A program made the position numbers and the translations under genes. The notes beneath the pieces were generated by a model, which did not search any database, was not told the origin of the DNA, and saw nothing but the letters and a program-made list of their open reading frames with translations. Of a stretch of 64,000 bases of DNA, positions 52,171 to 59,740 are shown one piece after another (position 1 is the first letter of the stretch; each line of letters starts with the position of its first letter). This DNA is from Hugenholtzia roseola DSM 9546 (GTDB taxonomy: Bacteria > Bacteroidota > Bacteroidia > Cytophagales > Bernardetiaceae). The stretch is from the NCBI RefSeq assembly GCF_000422585.1, contig NZ_KE383881.1, positions 143,057 to 207,056 of the forward strand, in the 5' to 3' direction.

Positions 52171-54228
52171 TCATAAGCTATTATTTATCAATACATTAGT
52201 TCTTTCTTTGAGCTGTTTTTTCAATTCAATAATGGCTTGTACTTCATTGCCAATTCTCACAATTTCATTTTTATCTTTGTGAATAGGCAACTGCAAATCC
52301 ATAATCCTATTGCCCAAAGTGGAAAGTGTAGCCTGCACGAAAGTAAGCATTTCTACTTGTTTTTGTACTATGTTTGAGTTGAGCAAATAGAATAAATAAA
52401 ATGGATTTAATTCGTTCATTTGTAATACCCTAATTTTTCGCAAATGACTTTGAATGATGCACTTTGTGTCGTTTCTGGTTAAAATTGCGCTTCTACCAAT
52501 TAAAAAAGTACCATCATTGACAAACAAAATATCATTTTCTCTTACATCTTGTTGTTTTTTGTATTGAAGATAAATTTCTTCGGCTACTGATTTTATGGGA
52601 TTTGCCTTAATTTCCCAATTCACAATATCGGTAGTTCGCACAAAAGGCACATCACCTGTTCCATAGTATTTTGAGCCTATTTCATTGCCCCTTTTGATTT
52701 GTAAAATCCCTCTTTCTACCAAATCTCCTACTTTTACTAAATCATACAAACCACTTTTTTTAATTTGATTTAATATTTGTTTTACTTCGGGCTTATAGGT
52801 TTCAGGAATATAAATATGATTTTCAGTTTCTGTGGTAGGTACTGCAAAACCTAAAACGCTTTCTTCTTCTAAATTTCCACTTAAAAACTTTATAAAATTT
52901 TGAGCAATTTCGGGGGTTTCATCATCAAGAATTTTGTTGCCTTGCTTGTCAAAAATATATGAACCATCTTTATTAAACTTAAAAGTTGGTTTTCCATTTT
53001 TATCGTGTCCTATATTTTTGGCGATTGCCATAAACACTTGACTGCGATTATTTGGCTTTTTTTCTAAAAAAACTACGCTTGTTTTGGTGTGCGTACTGGG
53101 TTGGAAAGTTTCTTGGGAAAGCGAAATAATACCCAAAATAGAACAATATTTTTTCACATATTCCCAAACATAACGGTCTGACGGATTACCAAAAACGCCT
53201 TCGGGCAAAACAATACCTGCCCTTCCGCCATTTTTCAGAAGTTGTATAATGCGTTCAATAAACAAAATTTGAGGTGGTTGTTTTTCTCTTAATTCTTTGG
53301 TTATTAGATATTTACCCTTGTTTTGGTCTATTCCGCTTTGTATATTATTTTCTTGCCAAAAGTAGCCTAATTCGTATTGTTTCAATAGATTTTCGCCAAT
53401 GACAGGAATTTTTGCTCCAAAAGGTGGGTTTGCTAAAATTAAATCAAAACTCCCTAATTGAATATTATTTTGCGTTTCAGGTTTCCACAAGGTAGGCACT
53501 TCAAGACTGTTTTCACAAAAAATATGATATTCACTTTCACCCAAAATAGTCAGATAAATTTTAGCTAACTTAGATAAAAATAAATCTTTATCAATACCTG
53601 AAAGATAATAATTTGAGGCTTTATTTTTAATTAAATGTTGTAAAATATGGGCAATAAACCCCCCTGAACCGCAAGCGGGGTCTATAATTCTTTCGCCTGA
53701 TGTGGGTTGTAAAACATCAATCATCATTTGCACCACATTGCGAGGCGTAAAAAACTGCCCTTCTCCACCACGAAACGAAGTACCTATCAATTCTTCAAAA
53801 GCATCAGCAATAATATCTCGGTCTGCGTTTAAAATAGAATGTTCTTCCATTTTAGACACAATAAAAGATAAATCATTTGCTTGAATTTCTAATTCTTCTT
53901 CTGTTTCAAAAATATCGGTATATTGGTTTTTTACATTTTCAAAAAGGGTAAAAATTCGTTTTTGAAAATCTGGCAAATTCTCATTAGGTCTATTTGCAAA
54001 ATTGACTAATTGCTCCTTTTCTGTATATTTTTCATCATAAATTTTACAAAAAAGCAAACGCATAATATTTTGAGCAATTTTTTCATCTCTGGTTATGCCC
54101 GTTACGTTTCCCGCAAAATAATCTCTTATCTCCCTAAAAACAACTTTTAGGTTATTGATAGGCGTAAGGTCTTGCTTGTAAATCAATTTTTTCGGCTTAT
54201 TGAGTTCGGCTGAGATAAAAATGTCCAT
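52171..54228 (-). CDS. type I restriction-modification DNA methylase fused to a specificity domain (HsdM-HsdS-like)
   Basis: 685 aa. The N-terminal helical part (KIAQNIMRLLFCKIYDEKYTE) leads into the HsdM N6-adenine methylase domain: EGQFFTPRNVVQMMIDVL, IDPACGSGGFIAHIL (SAM motif I), LANPPFGAKIP (catalytic NPPF). From about residue 490 a single target-recognition domain follows (LVKVGDLVERGILQIKRG...FVRTTDIVNWEIK...VNDGTFLIGRSAILTRNDTKC...LFYLLNSNIVQ) with a terminal coiled coil (EVQAIIELKKQLKERTN). There is only one TRD, so it may bind DNA as a dimer. No HsdR gene is in the window. It is the last gene of the island; attC-like palindrome A2 lies upstream of its start. Confidence 0.9.
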   Translation of the reverse strand: MDIFISAELNKPKKLIYKQDLTPINNLKVVFREIRDYFAGNVTGITRDEKIAQNIMRLLFCKIYDEKYTEKEQLVNFANRPNENLPDFQKRIFTLFENVKNQYTDIFETEEELEIQANDLSFIVSKMEEHSILNADRDIIADAFEELIGTSFRGGEGQFFTPRNVVQMMIDVLQPTSGERIIDPACGSGGFIAHILQHLIKNKASNYYLSGIDKDLFLSKLAKIYLTILGESEYHIFCENSLEVPTLWKPETQNNIQLGSFDLILANPPFGAKIPVIGENLLKQYELGYFWQENNIQSGIDQNKGKYLITKELREKQPPQILFIERIIQLLKNGGRAGIVLPEGVFGNPSDRYVWEYVKKYCSILGIISLSQETFQPSTHTKTSVVFLEKKPNNRSQVFMAIAKNIGHDKNGKPTFKFNKDGSYIFDKQGNKILDDETPEIAQNFIKFLSGNLEEESVLGFAVPTTETENHIYIPETYKPEVKQILNQIKKSGLYDLVKVGDLVERGILQIKRGNEIGSKYYGTGDVPFVRTTDIVNWEIKANPIKSVAEEIYLQYKKQQDVRENDILFVNDGTFLIGRSAILTRNDTKCIIQSHLRKIRVLQMNELNPFYLFYLLNSNIVQKQVEMLTFVQATLSTLGNRIMDLQLPIHKDKNEIVRIGNEVQAIIELKKQLKERTNVLINNSL

Positions 54229-54269
54229 CGGTTTATATTCGGAAATTAGGAACTTGCTTTTTTTGGAAT

Positions 54270-54364
54270 TGCCCTACGCACAAAGTTTATAGAAAGTACA
54301 AAAGCCTAAATTACACACATTAGTCCGCCCTTTGGCTTCGCCGACTTTCAGTTTGCAAACATAA
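54270..54364. repeat. attC-like palindrome, family A copy 2 (left arm missing)
   Basis: CCTACGCACAAAGTTTATAG, AAAGTACAAAAGCCTAAATT, AGTCCGCCCTTTGGCTTCGC, CAGTTTGCAAACATAA correspond to the core and right arm of copy A1. The left arm is absent where the HsdM-S upstream region begins. Confidence 0.7.
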
Positions 54365-54374
54365 TTCATCTGTT

Positions 54375-55217
54375 TTATTTTTTCAGTTCAGCACGTAATT
54401 TTTTGATGTAATCAACTGATAAATCTGTCATTTGATTTATAAAGTTATCATCAGAACCAGCCAAAATCATACGTTTTGCAATTTCAACCTTATTTTCTTC
54501 TACTGCCGTTTCCATAGCTGTTTCAATAGCACTTTTCATGCCCCAATATTGAATGAGGTTTTCTTCATAAATGGCACGCTGTTCTGCACTCAAACCTGCT
54601 AATTCCGCAGTTTCGAAAGCCTTTTGAAAAATAGGCTCATTAAGAATGTTTGGAATATGGTCAAAACTTTCTAAATTTTTCAGAAAGTAACACCATTTGT
54701 CAAACTTAGTTTCTAATTCGTTTTCCTTTTTGTTGAATAAGGGCATTTGCAAAAATTTGAAATGTAGTTTGTCGAAAAACAAATCTCCATCTTGGTCTTT
54801 CAACGCAACATCACGCCTAAATTTGCGTTTTTCCTCCGCTTCGTCATATTCAAAGTCAAGAACAGCCACAAAATAAATAGGTTCTAACCTGAAATTCCAT
54901 TCACCTGTTTGGGCTTGGTCGCGGATTGGAAAAGTTACATAAAATAAACTTCTATCTTTGAAATATTTTACCTTCGCCTTTTGCATTTCTACGATAAATC
55001 TTTCACCCGAAAGTGCCTTGCAATGAATATCAAAAATAGCTTTTCTTTCTGCCGACAAATCTGCCAAATTTTCAACATTGCGAAAATTTAAGTCTGCAAT
55101 TTGGTGATGGGCAGGCAAAAGTTGGTTCAAAAAATCAATCAAAAGGTCTTTATTTGCTTCCTCGCCAAAAAGTTTTTTGAAGCCAAAATCTGTATAGGGA
55201 TTGATGTACTTTGCCAT
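54375..55217 (-). CDS. Rpn-like PD-(D/E)XK nuclease family protein, copy 1
   Basis: 280 aa. YINPYTDFGFKKLFGEEANKDLLIDFLNQLLP is the N-terminal block of the Rpn/PDDEXK_2 transposase-like family. KAIFDIHCKALSGERFIVEMQKAK carries the PD-(D/E)xK-type catalytic Asp and E-x-Q, and a Glu-rich C-terminal helical tail ends DDNFINQMTDLSVDYIKKLRAELKK. Rpn proteins are recombination-promoting DNA endonucleases, and some act as phage-defence or selfish elements. It is flanked by palindrome B on its 5' side and A2 on its 3' side, like an integron-style cassette. Confidence 0.88.
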   Translation of the reverse strand: MAKYINPYTDFGFKKLFGEEANKDLLIDFLNQLLPAHHQIADLNFRNVENLADLSAERKAIFDIHCKALSGERFIVEMQKAKVKYFKDRSLFYVTFPIRDQAQTGEWNFRLEPIYFVAVLDFEYDEAEEKRKFRRDVALKDQDGDLFFDKLHFKFLQMPLFNKKENELETKFDKWCYFLKNLESFDHIPNILNEPIFQKAFETAELAGLSAEQRAIYEENLIQYWGMKSAIETAMETAVEENKVEIAKRMILAGSDDNFINQMTDLSVDYIKKLRAELKK

Positions 55218-55304
55218 TGTCGTATTTCGTTAGGTGCTATCACAAAGTTACGAATTTTGGGCTATTTTTGAGGATTTTTCTTTTAAAATTGGTAGCAACA
55301 TTTT

Positions 55305-55418
55305 CGGGCTTTGCGTTCGGGCGGGTTTCGGAGCACAAAGCTGCCAGCCAGCACTGAACTTAAATAGAAGCACAATGCTCCAAGTTTGCACGTCAGCCCG
55401 CTTGACGCAAAACCCGTG
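55305..55418. repeat. attC-like palindrome, family B
   Basis: Arms TTGCGTTCGGGCGGG (55311-55325) and CCCGCTTGACGCAA (55397-55410) are near inverse complements. The core GCACTGAACTTAAATAGAAG, CACAATGCTCCAAGTTTGCA differs from family A. It lies between the Rpn 1 gene and the upstream lipoprotein gene. Confidence 0.7.
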
Positions 55419-56234
55419 TTATAAGCCGTTTTTCTTGTCAAATCAAATGTCATTGTCGTGTTAGATAAAGATTGTAACCTTCTTGTCTCGCTTTCATCAT
55501 TTTTTCCGACCAACCATTGTTATTTGATACATAAGAGGATTTTAGAATTAATTTGTCCTTTGATAATTTTACTATTCCTAATGTCATAATCATATCGTAT
55601 TCAGTTACACTTATTTCATTCTCCCAAATGCGATATGAATAGCCATTGCATTTATTTGTCGAGTCTTTTGGATAAATGTCAAATGTTCCATTAGGATTAA
55701 AGGCAAACTTTGTCCCTGGATACAAGTCATTGCAAAAAGATGGCATTCGAGTCGGTATTATGTCGGAAGAGTCAAGTACCCAATTTCCGTTAAGTAGTTT
55801 TTTTGTCGGGTTAGTTTTGATAAATCTTTCTATGTCCTCTTGTTCATACTCATTCCAACGGCTACAATGGAATACTTTGTTGTCAGTAGTAACAAGTATT
55901 ATGCTATTTGAATCTAAAGAAAATATTGAATATTTAAGCTGTCCATTATCAAACACTTTATTGTCTTTAAAAGTTAGTGAGCTGTCAATTAATTGACTCT
56001 CGCTGTAGTGAGAAAGTCTCCCAAATTTGTCATTAGGTGTGAAATAAACTATATCCTGAACAAATTCTTTTGAACCATATAATGAATCTAACATCCACTG
56101 ATGAACTAAAAATTCCTTTGTCAGTGGAACTTTGCTTTCATAAGATGCTGTCTTGTCAGAATTACAACTTAAAAGTCCGATTGCTATTAGAAATAATATT
56201 GTCTTTGTCGTCTTCATTAAAATGGCTTATAACA
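55417..56234. repeat. 11-bp inverted repeats bracketing the lipoprotein gene
   Basis: TGTTATAAGCC at 55417-55427 and its exact reverse complement GGCTTATAACA at 56224-56234 enclose the 55450-56217 gene. The outer sides abut palindrome B and repeat C2. A further GGCTTATAAC is at 56523. Confidence 0.75.
55450..56217 (-). CDS. lipoprotein, lipocalin-like
   Basis: 255 aa. MKTTKTILFLIAIGLLSC is a lipoprotein signal (lipobox LLSC). The body shows two similar halves beginning with a Trp: HQWMLDSLYGSKEF...YFTPNDKFGRLSHY and NGNWVLDSSDIIP...FAFNPNGTFDIYPKDS, as in lipocalin-like Bacteroidota lipoproteins. Function unknown. It is a self-contained payload bracketed by GGCTTATAACA inverted repeats, with leader repeat C2 immediately upstream and palindrome B downstream. 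Confidence 0.78.
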   Translation of the reverse strand: MKTTKTILFLIAIGLLSCNSDKTASYESKVPLTKEFLVHQWMLDSLYGSKEFVQDIVYFTPNDKFGRLSHYSESQLIDSSLTFKDNKVFDNGQLKYSIFSLDSNSIILVTTDNKVFHCSRWNEYEQEDIERFIKTNPTKKLLNGNWVLDSSDIIPTRMPSFCNDLYPGTKFAFNPNGTFDIYPKDSTNKCNGYSYRIWENEISVTEYDMIMTLGIVKLSKDKLILKSSYVSNNNGWSEKMMKARQEGYNLYLTRQ

Positions 56235-56422
56235 TATAGTTATACGAACTTCAGTTCGCATTTCCAAAATTTTTTCGTACCCAAAGGACTTTGCACCCTT
56301 CGATAATACGATTCAAACAGGCAACTTTTGCAGCCCAAGCCCTTATACGTCTCTAACAGTAGCAAGTTACACCTTTTTTCCAAGGGGCGCAAGTTTTTTT
56401 TACTTTTTTGTTGTCAAAACTT
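56232..56422 (-). repeat. leader-like repeat C, copy 2
   Basis: About 190 bp between promoter-like repeat E1 and the lipoprotein gene. Shared plus-strand blocks with C1 and C3 include CCAAAGGACTT, GATAATACGATT, CAGGCAACTTTTGCAGCCCA, GTAGCAAGTTACACC and GGGGCGCAAGTTTTTTTT. It contains no conserved ORF. Confidence 0.75.
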
Positions 56423-56448
56423 GCAGGACTATTGGTAATTAAGTCGTT

Positions 56449-56480
56449 TTCTGTTTTTTACAAAGATACAAAAAAAGTAA
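56449..56480 (-). promoter_or_regulatory. repeat E copy 1 containing a minus-strand -7 box
   Basis: CTGTTTTTTACAAAGATACA, then AAAAAAGT. On the minus strand this reads TATCTTTG (56461-56468). The same 32-bp sequence recurs at 58567-58598. It would transcribe repeat C2 and the lipoprotein gene. Confidence 0.55.
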
Positions 56481-56522
56481 GTCTGAAAATCGGGAACTTG
56501 TTTTTTTTAAGCTGTGCCTAAC

Positions 56523-56640
56523 GGCTTATAACTGCTCGAAAGTAGCGATTTTGAAAGGTCGTCTTACCTGCTAAAGCTAATTATGAAGCAAAAATTTTGC
56601 TGGTAGCTGTTTCTTCGTATTAAATCACATACTTTATTTT
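56523..56640 (-). repeat. intercassette repeat D, copy 1
   Basis: GGCTTATAACTGCTCGAAAG, TAGCGATTTTGAAAGG, CTGCTAAAGCTAATTATG and GCAAAAATTTTGCTGG match the copy at 57093-57210 at roughly three-quarters of positions by eye. It lies directly at the 3' end of the 145-aa gene. Confidence 0.65.
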
Positions 56641-57076
56641 ATAAATTTTTTATTTTTAATAAATTTAATAATTCATTTATCGCTTTGGTTTTGTAAAGCG
56701 GCTTTATCCAGCCACCTGAGGGAGGAGAATTTAGAAATCCATATTTAACTTCTGGCACAAAGCTAAAAAATATTATATTATTTTTTTTATTATATATTGT
56801 TATAAATTCAGTTTTTTCTCCGATTAAACTCACAACATAGTCAGGAGTTTCTCCCGGGTATTCAGTCGTTGCTAATGTAAATTCAAGGTTGTTCCAATAT
56901 TCTATTTCTTGCTGTGTCAATTCAATAGTTTCCTGATTATTGACGGACACAGAGTTTATACTTGAAACTTGTGTCGATTTAAGCTGCTCAGGCGGCACTT
57001 TATACCCTACCACTATTAAAACAACTATTCCCATTAAAAAAAATAGTATGATAATATATATAGTTTTTAGTTTCAT
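56639..57076 (-). CDS. hypothetical single-pass membrane protein
   Basis: 145 aa. MKLKTIYIIILFFLMGIVVLIVVGY is one transmembrane helix or uncleaved signal. The 120-residue outside part contains EYWNNLEFTLATTEYPGETPDYVVSLIGEKTEFITIYNKK and NSPPSGGWIKPLYKTKAINELLNLLK. No family recognised. The start at 57076 places the basic residues directly before the helix; the longer frame to 57118 lies within repeat D2. It is bounded on both sides by D repeats, so it is a cassette-like unit. Confidence 0.65.
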   Translation of the reverse strand: MKLKTIYIIILFFLMGIVVLIVVGYKVPPEQLKSTQVSSINSVSVNNQETIELTQQEIEYWNNLEFTLATTEYPGETPDYVVSLIGEKTEFITIYNKKNNIIFFSFVPEVKYGFLNSPPSGGWIKPLYKTKAINELLNLLKIKNL

Positions 57077-57092
57077 TTTAATATATTTTAAT

Positions 57093-57210
57093 GGTTTGTA
57101 ATTATATAAAAATAGCAATTTTAAAATAACACTTTATCTGCTAAAGTCAACTATGGAGCAAAAACCTTGCTGGTTTTTGTTTCTTAGTCCTAAAGTATAT
57201 GCTTTGTTAT
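57093..57210 (-). repeat. intercassette repeat D, copy 2
   Basis: GGTTTGTAATTATATAAAAA, TAGCAATTTTAAAATAACAC, TCTGCTAAAGTCAACTATGG and GCAAAAACCTTGCTGG. It follows the 3' end of the frameshifted lipoprotein gene and precedes the 145-aa gene. Confidence 0.65.
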
Positions 57211-57220
57211 CGGAAGTTTT

Positions 57221-57666
57221 TTATTTTTTATCATAAATTATTAAATTAAAAATAGAATCGCACTGTGCATTTGGTCTTAATATTAAAGTTGTCATGCCGC
57301 TTCTAATAATATATTCTGAGTCAATTCCTGTCATACAAGAATTTGACATTTTTTTGTCTAAATCATTATTTTTATATGCGTTTTTTATGAACGATTTTAA
57401 TAACTCTTTCTTTTTCTCCATACGAACAAAAGTCTGATAGTCTGTCCCTTCGTTAATAATCAATAATAATTCATATTCACCCTTTTTCAAGTTGAAAATC
57501 TGTTCGGAATATCCACCAAATCCTCCATAGATATTTTGTTGGATAGTTAGTTCCTCAGAATTTAATATTATATTGAGTTTTTCTTCGTCCGTTTGCTCAC
57601 AGCTTGAGAAAATCAATATGCCAAGTACGAAGAAAAGTGATTGGATTTTTTTATTGGTTTAAACAT
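57221..57666 (-). pseudogene. lipoprotein gene with an apparent -1 frameshift in an A7 run
   Basis: From the TTG at 57616 the frame reads IFSSCEQTDEEKLN... for 131 aa without a start-side signal. Upstream in the same frame the codons give NKKIQSLFFVLGILIFSSC, a perfect lipobox signal peptide, but there is no start codon before a stop at 57659. An ATG at 57666 opens MFKPIKK in another frame. The two would join to MFKPIKKIQSLFFVLGILIFSSC if the homopolymer A7 (T7 at 57646-57652) were A8. Either the gene is switched off, phase-variable, or the base is a sequencing error. The body (about 110 aa) has no recognised family. Confidence 0.6.
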
Positions 57667-57706
57667 GCTAAAATATTTTTTGCCATTATAACATTAAGTG
57701 CGGTTT

Positions 57707-58564
57707 TTACGCTTTCGTACTTCGTAGTTGCTCTATTTGTTCAATTGTCAATTCTGTTGCCTTTGCTATAAATTCGTTGTCTGAACCCAACGAAATTAAA
57801 TTTTTTGCAACTTCAAAGTTTCGTTCCTGCTTTGCCTCCAACTTGGCAGTATATTCCACACTCATTTCAATGCGCCTATTTTCTTGAAAGCGGTCATACA
57901 TTTTCTTTTCTTCTTCTGTCAAATTTTCGTAACGCATTTTCTCTTTTGCCTTGTCCAAACCTTTTGCCTTGAAAGTATCTTTTACCTCACTGTTTTTCAG
58001 AAAATACACCCACTCGTCAAGCGTATCTTTGGCAGTATTATTAAAATTATTTACTTTCAAAATAAAATATTTTGGGAAAATATCAGCTACTTTTTCTACT
58101 TTGAAATCCTGTTTTTGCAAAGTTGTGGGCGTTAAAATATCCTTTTGATGCAAGCCTACAAATTCGCCCTTGTATTCATAGACGTAATCCTTACCTTGCC
58201 CCAAGCCAAAATAAACGATATTGACGGAGTATATTTTTTTGATTGTGCCATAAGGTTCGCCCTCTTTAATGTACTCTGTAACCAATTTGGATACGCCAAA
58301 AAGCATCCTGTGGAAATAGTCAATTTCAGAATCGTTTTGTACTTCCACAAGCATCAACTCGTTATTTTGACTTTTTACCAAAATATCCACCCGATTATAT
58401 TTATCATATTCATCTTGTTTATTTCCTTCACTTTCTAAAATGCTCTCAATCGTTACATCAAAACGAAGCAACTCGGATAAAAAACCCTCCAAAATACCAA
58501 AGTTGGCTTTGTTACGTAGCAATTTTTTCATTGCCCAGTCGAAACGAATTAGTTTTTTGCTCAT
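57707..58564 (-). CDS. Rpn-like PD-(D/E)XK nuclease family protein, copy 2
   Basis: 285 aa. IRFDWAMKKLLRNKANFGILEGFLSELLRFDVTIESILESE is the N-terminal block of the PDDEXK_2/Rpn branch that starts RFDWAxKxLLR. NRVDILVKSQNNELMLVEVQND is the D...ExQ catalytic core. The C-terminal DNEFIAKATELTIEQIEQLR motif is shared with the other Rpn genes here. The start at 58564 is preferred because the -7 box of repeat E2 (58581-58588) lies just upstream. The gene follows Rpn copy 3 with a 47-bp gap. Confidence 0.87.
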   Translation of the reverse strand: MSKKLIRFDWAMKKLLRNKANFGILEGFLSELLRFDVTIESILESEGNKQDEYDKYNRVDILVKSQNNELMLVEVQNDSEIDYFHRMLFGVSKLVTEYIKEGEPYGTIKKIYSVNIVYFGLGQGKDYVYEYKGEFVGLHQKDILTPTTLQKQDFKVEKVADIFPKYFILKVNNFNNTAKDTLDEWVYFLKNSEVKDTFKAKGLDKAKEKMRYENLTEEEKKMYDRFQENRRIEMSVEYTAKLEAKQERNFEVAKNLISLGSDNEFIAKATELTIEQIEQLRSTKA

Positions 58565-58566
58565 AG

Positions 58567-58598
58567 TTTTCTGTTTTTTACAAAGATACAAAAAAAGT
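58567..58598 (-). promoter_or_regulatory. repeat E copy 2 containing a minus-strand -7 box
   Basis: Same sequence as 56449-56480. TATCTTTG on the minus strand lies at 58581-58588, 17 bp before the ATG of Rpn copy 2. Confidence 0.6.
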
Positions 58599-58611
58599 GT
58601 TAGCACTCGTT

Positions 58612-59499
58612 TTATTGCTTTTTGTGGCGTAATTGCTCTATTTGCTCAGTCATCAAACCTGTCAATTTGGCTATTATTTGATTATCAAAACCTTCTTTTA
58701 TTGCATTTTTAGCCATTTCAAGTTGCTTTTTAAGTTCTGCTTCTTGTACAGCCTCTTCTACTGCTTCTTGTATTCTTGAATTTTCGTCGAGGTAATGTTT
58801 TTGTTGGGCTTCGTAATATTCACGTTCCTTTTCGTTCAAGTACATTACCTCCAATTTTTCACTTGCCTTTTTGATAGACTCTATTTCTGCCAATTCTTTT
58901 GGAAGGGTGTTTTTGGAATAGACATCTGCATTGTTCAAAAATGCAGCCCACCTGTCTAAAATAGTCGTTATAGTTTTATATTTATGTTCAAATTTTTCCA
59001 ATTCCACAAAATACAAATCTAAATAGTCTAAGTCAGGGTGAATTTCGTTTGTTTCTCGGTCTTTCAGCGTAAAACAGCGATGGTACTTATCATCTTCGAA
59101 AAATTCAAAATCCATTAAACTAATGACAATACATTTGTGAAGCTCGAAGTAGGTTTTGCGTTTTTTCCTTTCTTGTTCTTCTTTGGTAAGATAATCCATT
59201 TGCGAACCAAACATTTTTGCCCAATAGTACAAAGTCCTTTTACCATAAAAATTTGAGCCTTTCAGTTGCATTTCTATGTCGTACAAATTCCCTTGTTCGT
59301 CTTCTGCTTTGATGTCCAAAATGGATAGTTTGCCTTCGGCATAGTCCGACACGTTGTAAGGATTTTTTAAGGTAATTTCGGAAACTTGCTTTTCTGTGGG
59401 CAAAATAGCATTAATCAAAGACAATAGAATGTCTTTGTTTTCCTCTGAACCAAAGAGTTTTTTGAAAACTAAATCTATTTTTGGATTGACTTTGCTCAT
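58612..59499 (-). CDS. Rpn-like PD-(D/E)XK nuclease family protein, copy 3
   Basis: 295 aa. KVNPKIDLVFKKLFGSEENKDILLSLINAILP is the canonical Rpn/PDDEXK_2 start. LSILDIKAEDEQGNLYDIEMQLKG contains the catalytic D...E-x-Q, and SNFYGKRTLYYWAKMFGSQM is the following conserved helix. The C-terminal tail is Glu/Gln-rich, and NQIIAKLTGLMTEQIEQLR parallels the other two copies. It resembles Rpn copy 1 more than copy 2 in its N-terminus. Confidence 0.88.
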   Translation of the reverse strand: MSKVNPKIDLVFKKLFGSEENKDILLSLINAILPTEKQVSEITLKNPYNVSDYAEGKLSILDIKAEDEQGNLYDIEMQLKGSNFYGKRTLYYWAKMFGSQMDYLTKEEQERKKRKTYFELHKCIVISLMDFEFFEDDKYHRCFTLKDRETNEIHPDLDYLDLYFVELEKFEHKYKTITTILDRWAAFLNNADVYSKNTLPKELAEIESIKKASEKLEVMYLNEKEREYYEAQQKHYLDENSRIQEAVEEAVQEAELKKQLEMAKNAIKEGFDNQIIAKLTGLMTEQIEQLRHKKQ

Positions 59500-59581
59500 C
59501 TTCCGCAGGGTTTTGTTAGGCTGCAAAGTTACAAATTTTGTTAGAATTTTCTCGTTTTAGTGTCGTCTTTTAAAATAGGGG

Positions 59582-59693
59582 CTAATGAATTTGGCAGCAC
59601 TTTCCTCGCCCTACGCACAAAGTTTATAGAAAACACAAAAGTTCAATTTAGCACGTCTGCCCGCCCTTGCCACAAATGCAATGTTGTCATTAG
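59582..59693. repeat. attC-like palindrome, family A copy 3
   Basis: Outer arms CTAATGA (59582-59588) and TCATTAG (59687-59693), inner ATTTGGCA and TGCCACAAAT; core CCTACGCACAAAGTTTATAG, AAAACACAAAAGTTCAATTT. It separates the methyltransferase gene from Rpn copy 3. Confidence 0.75.
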
Positions 59694-59740
59694 TTTTTAT
59701 TCTTTTTCGTTGTTATTTTATAGTTAAAATAACTTTCTTT

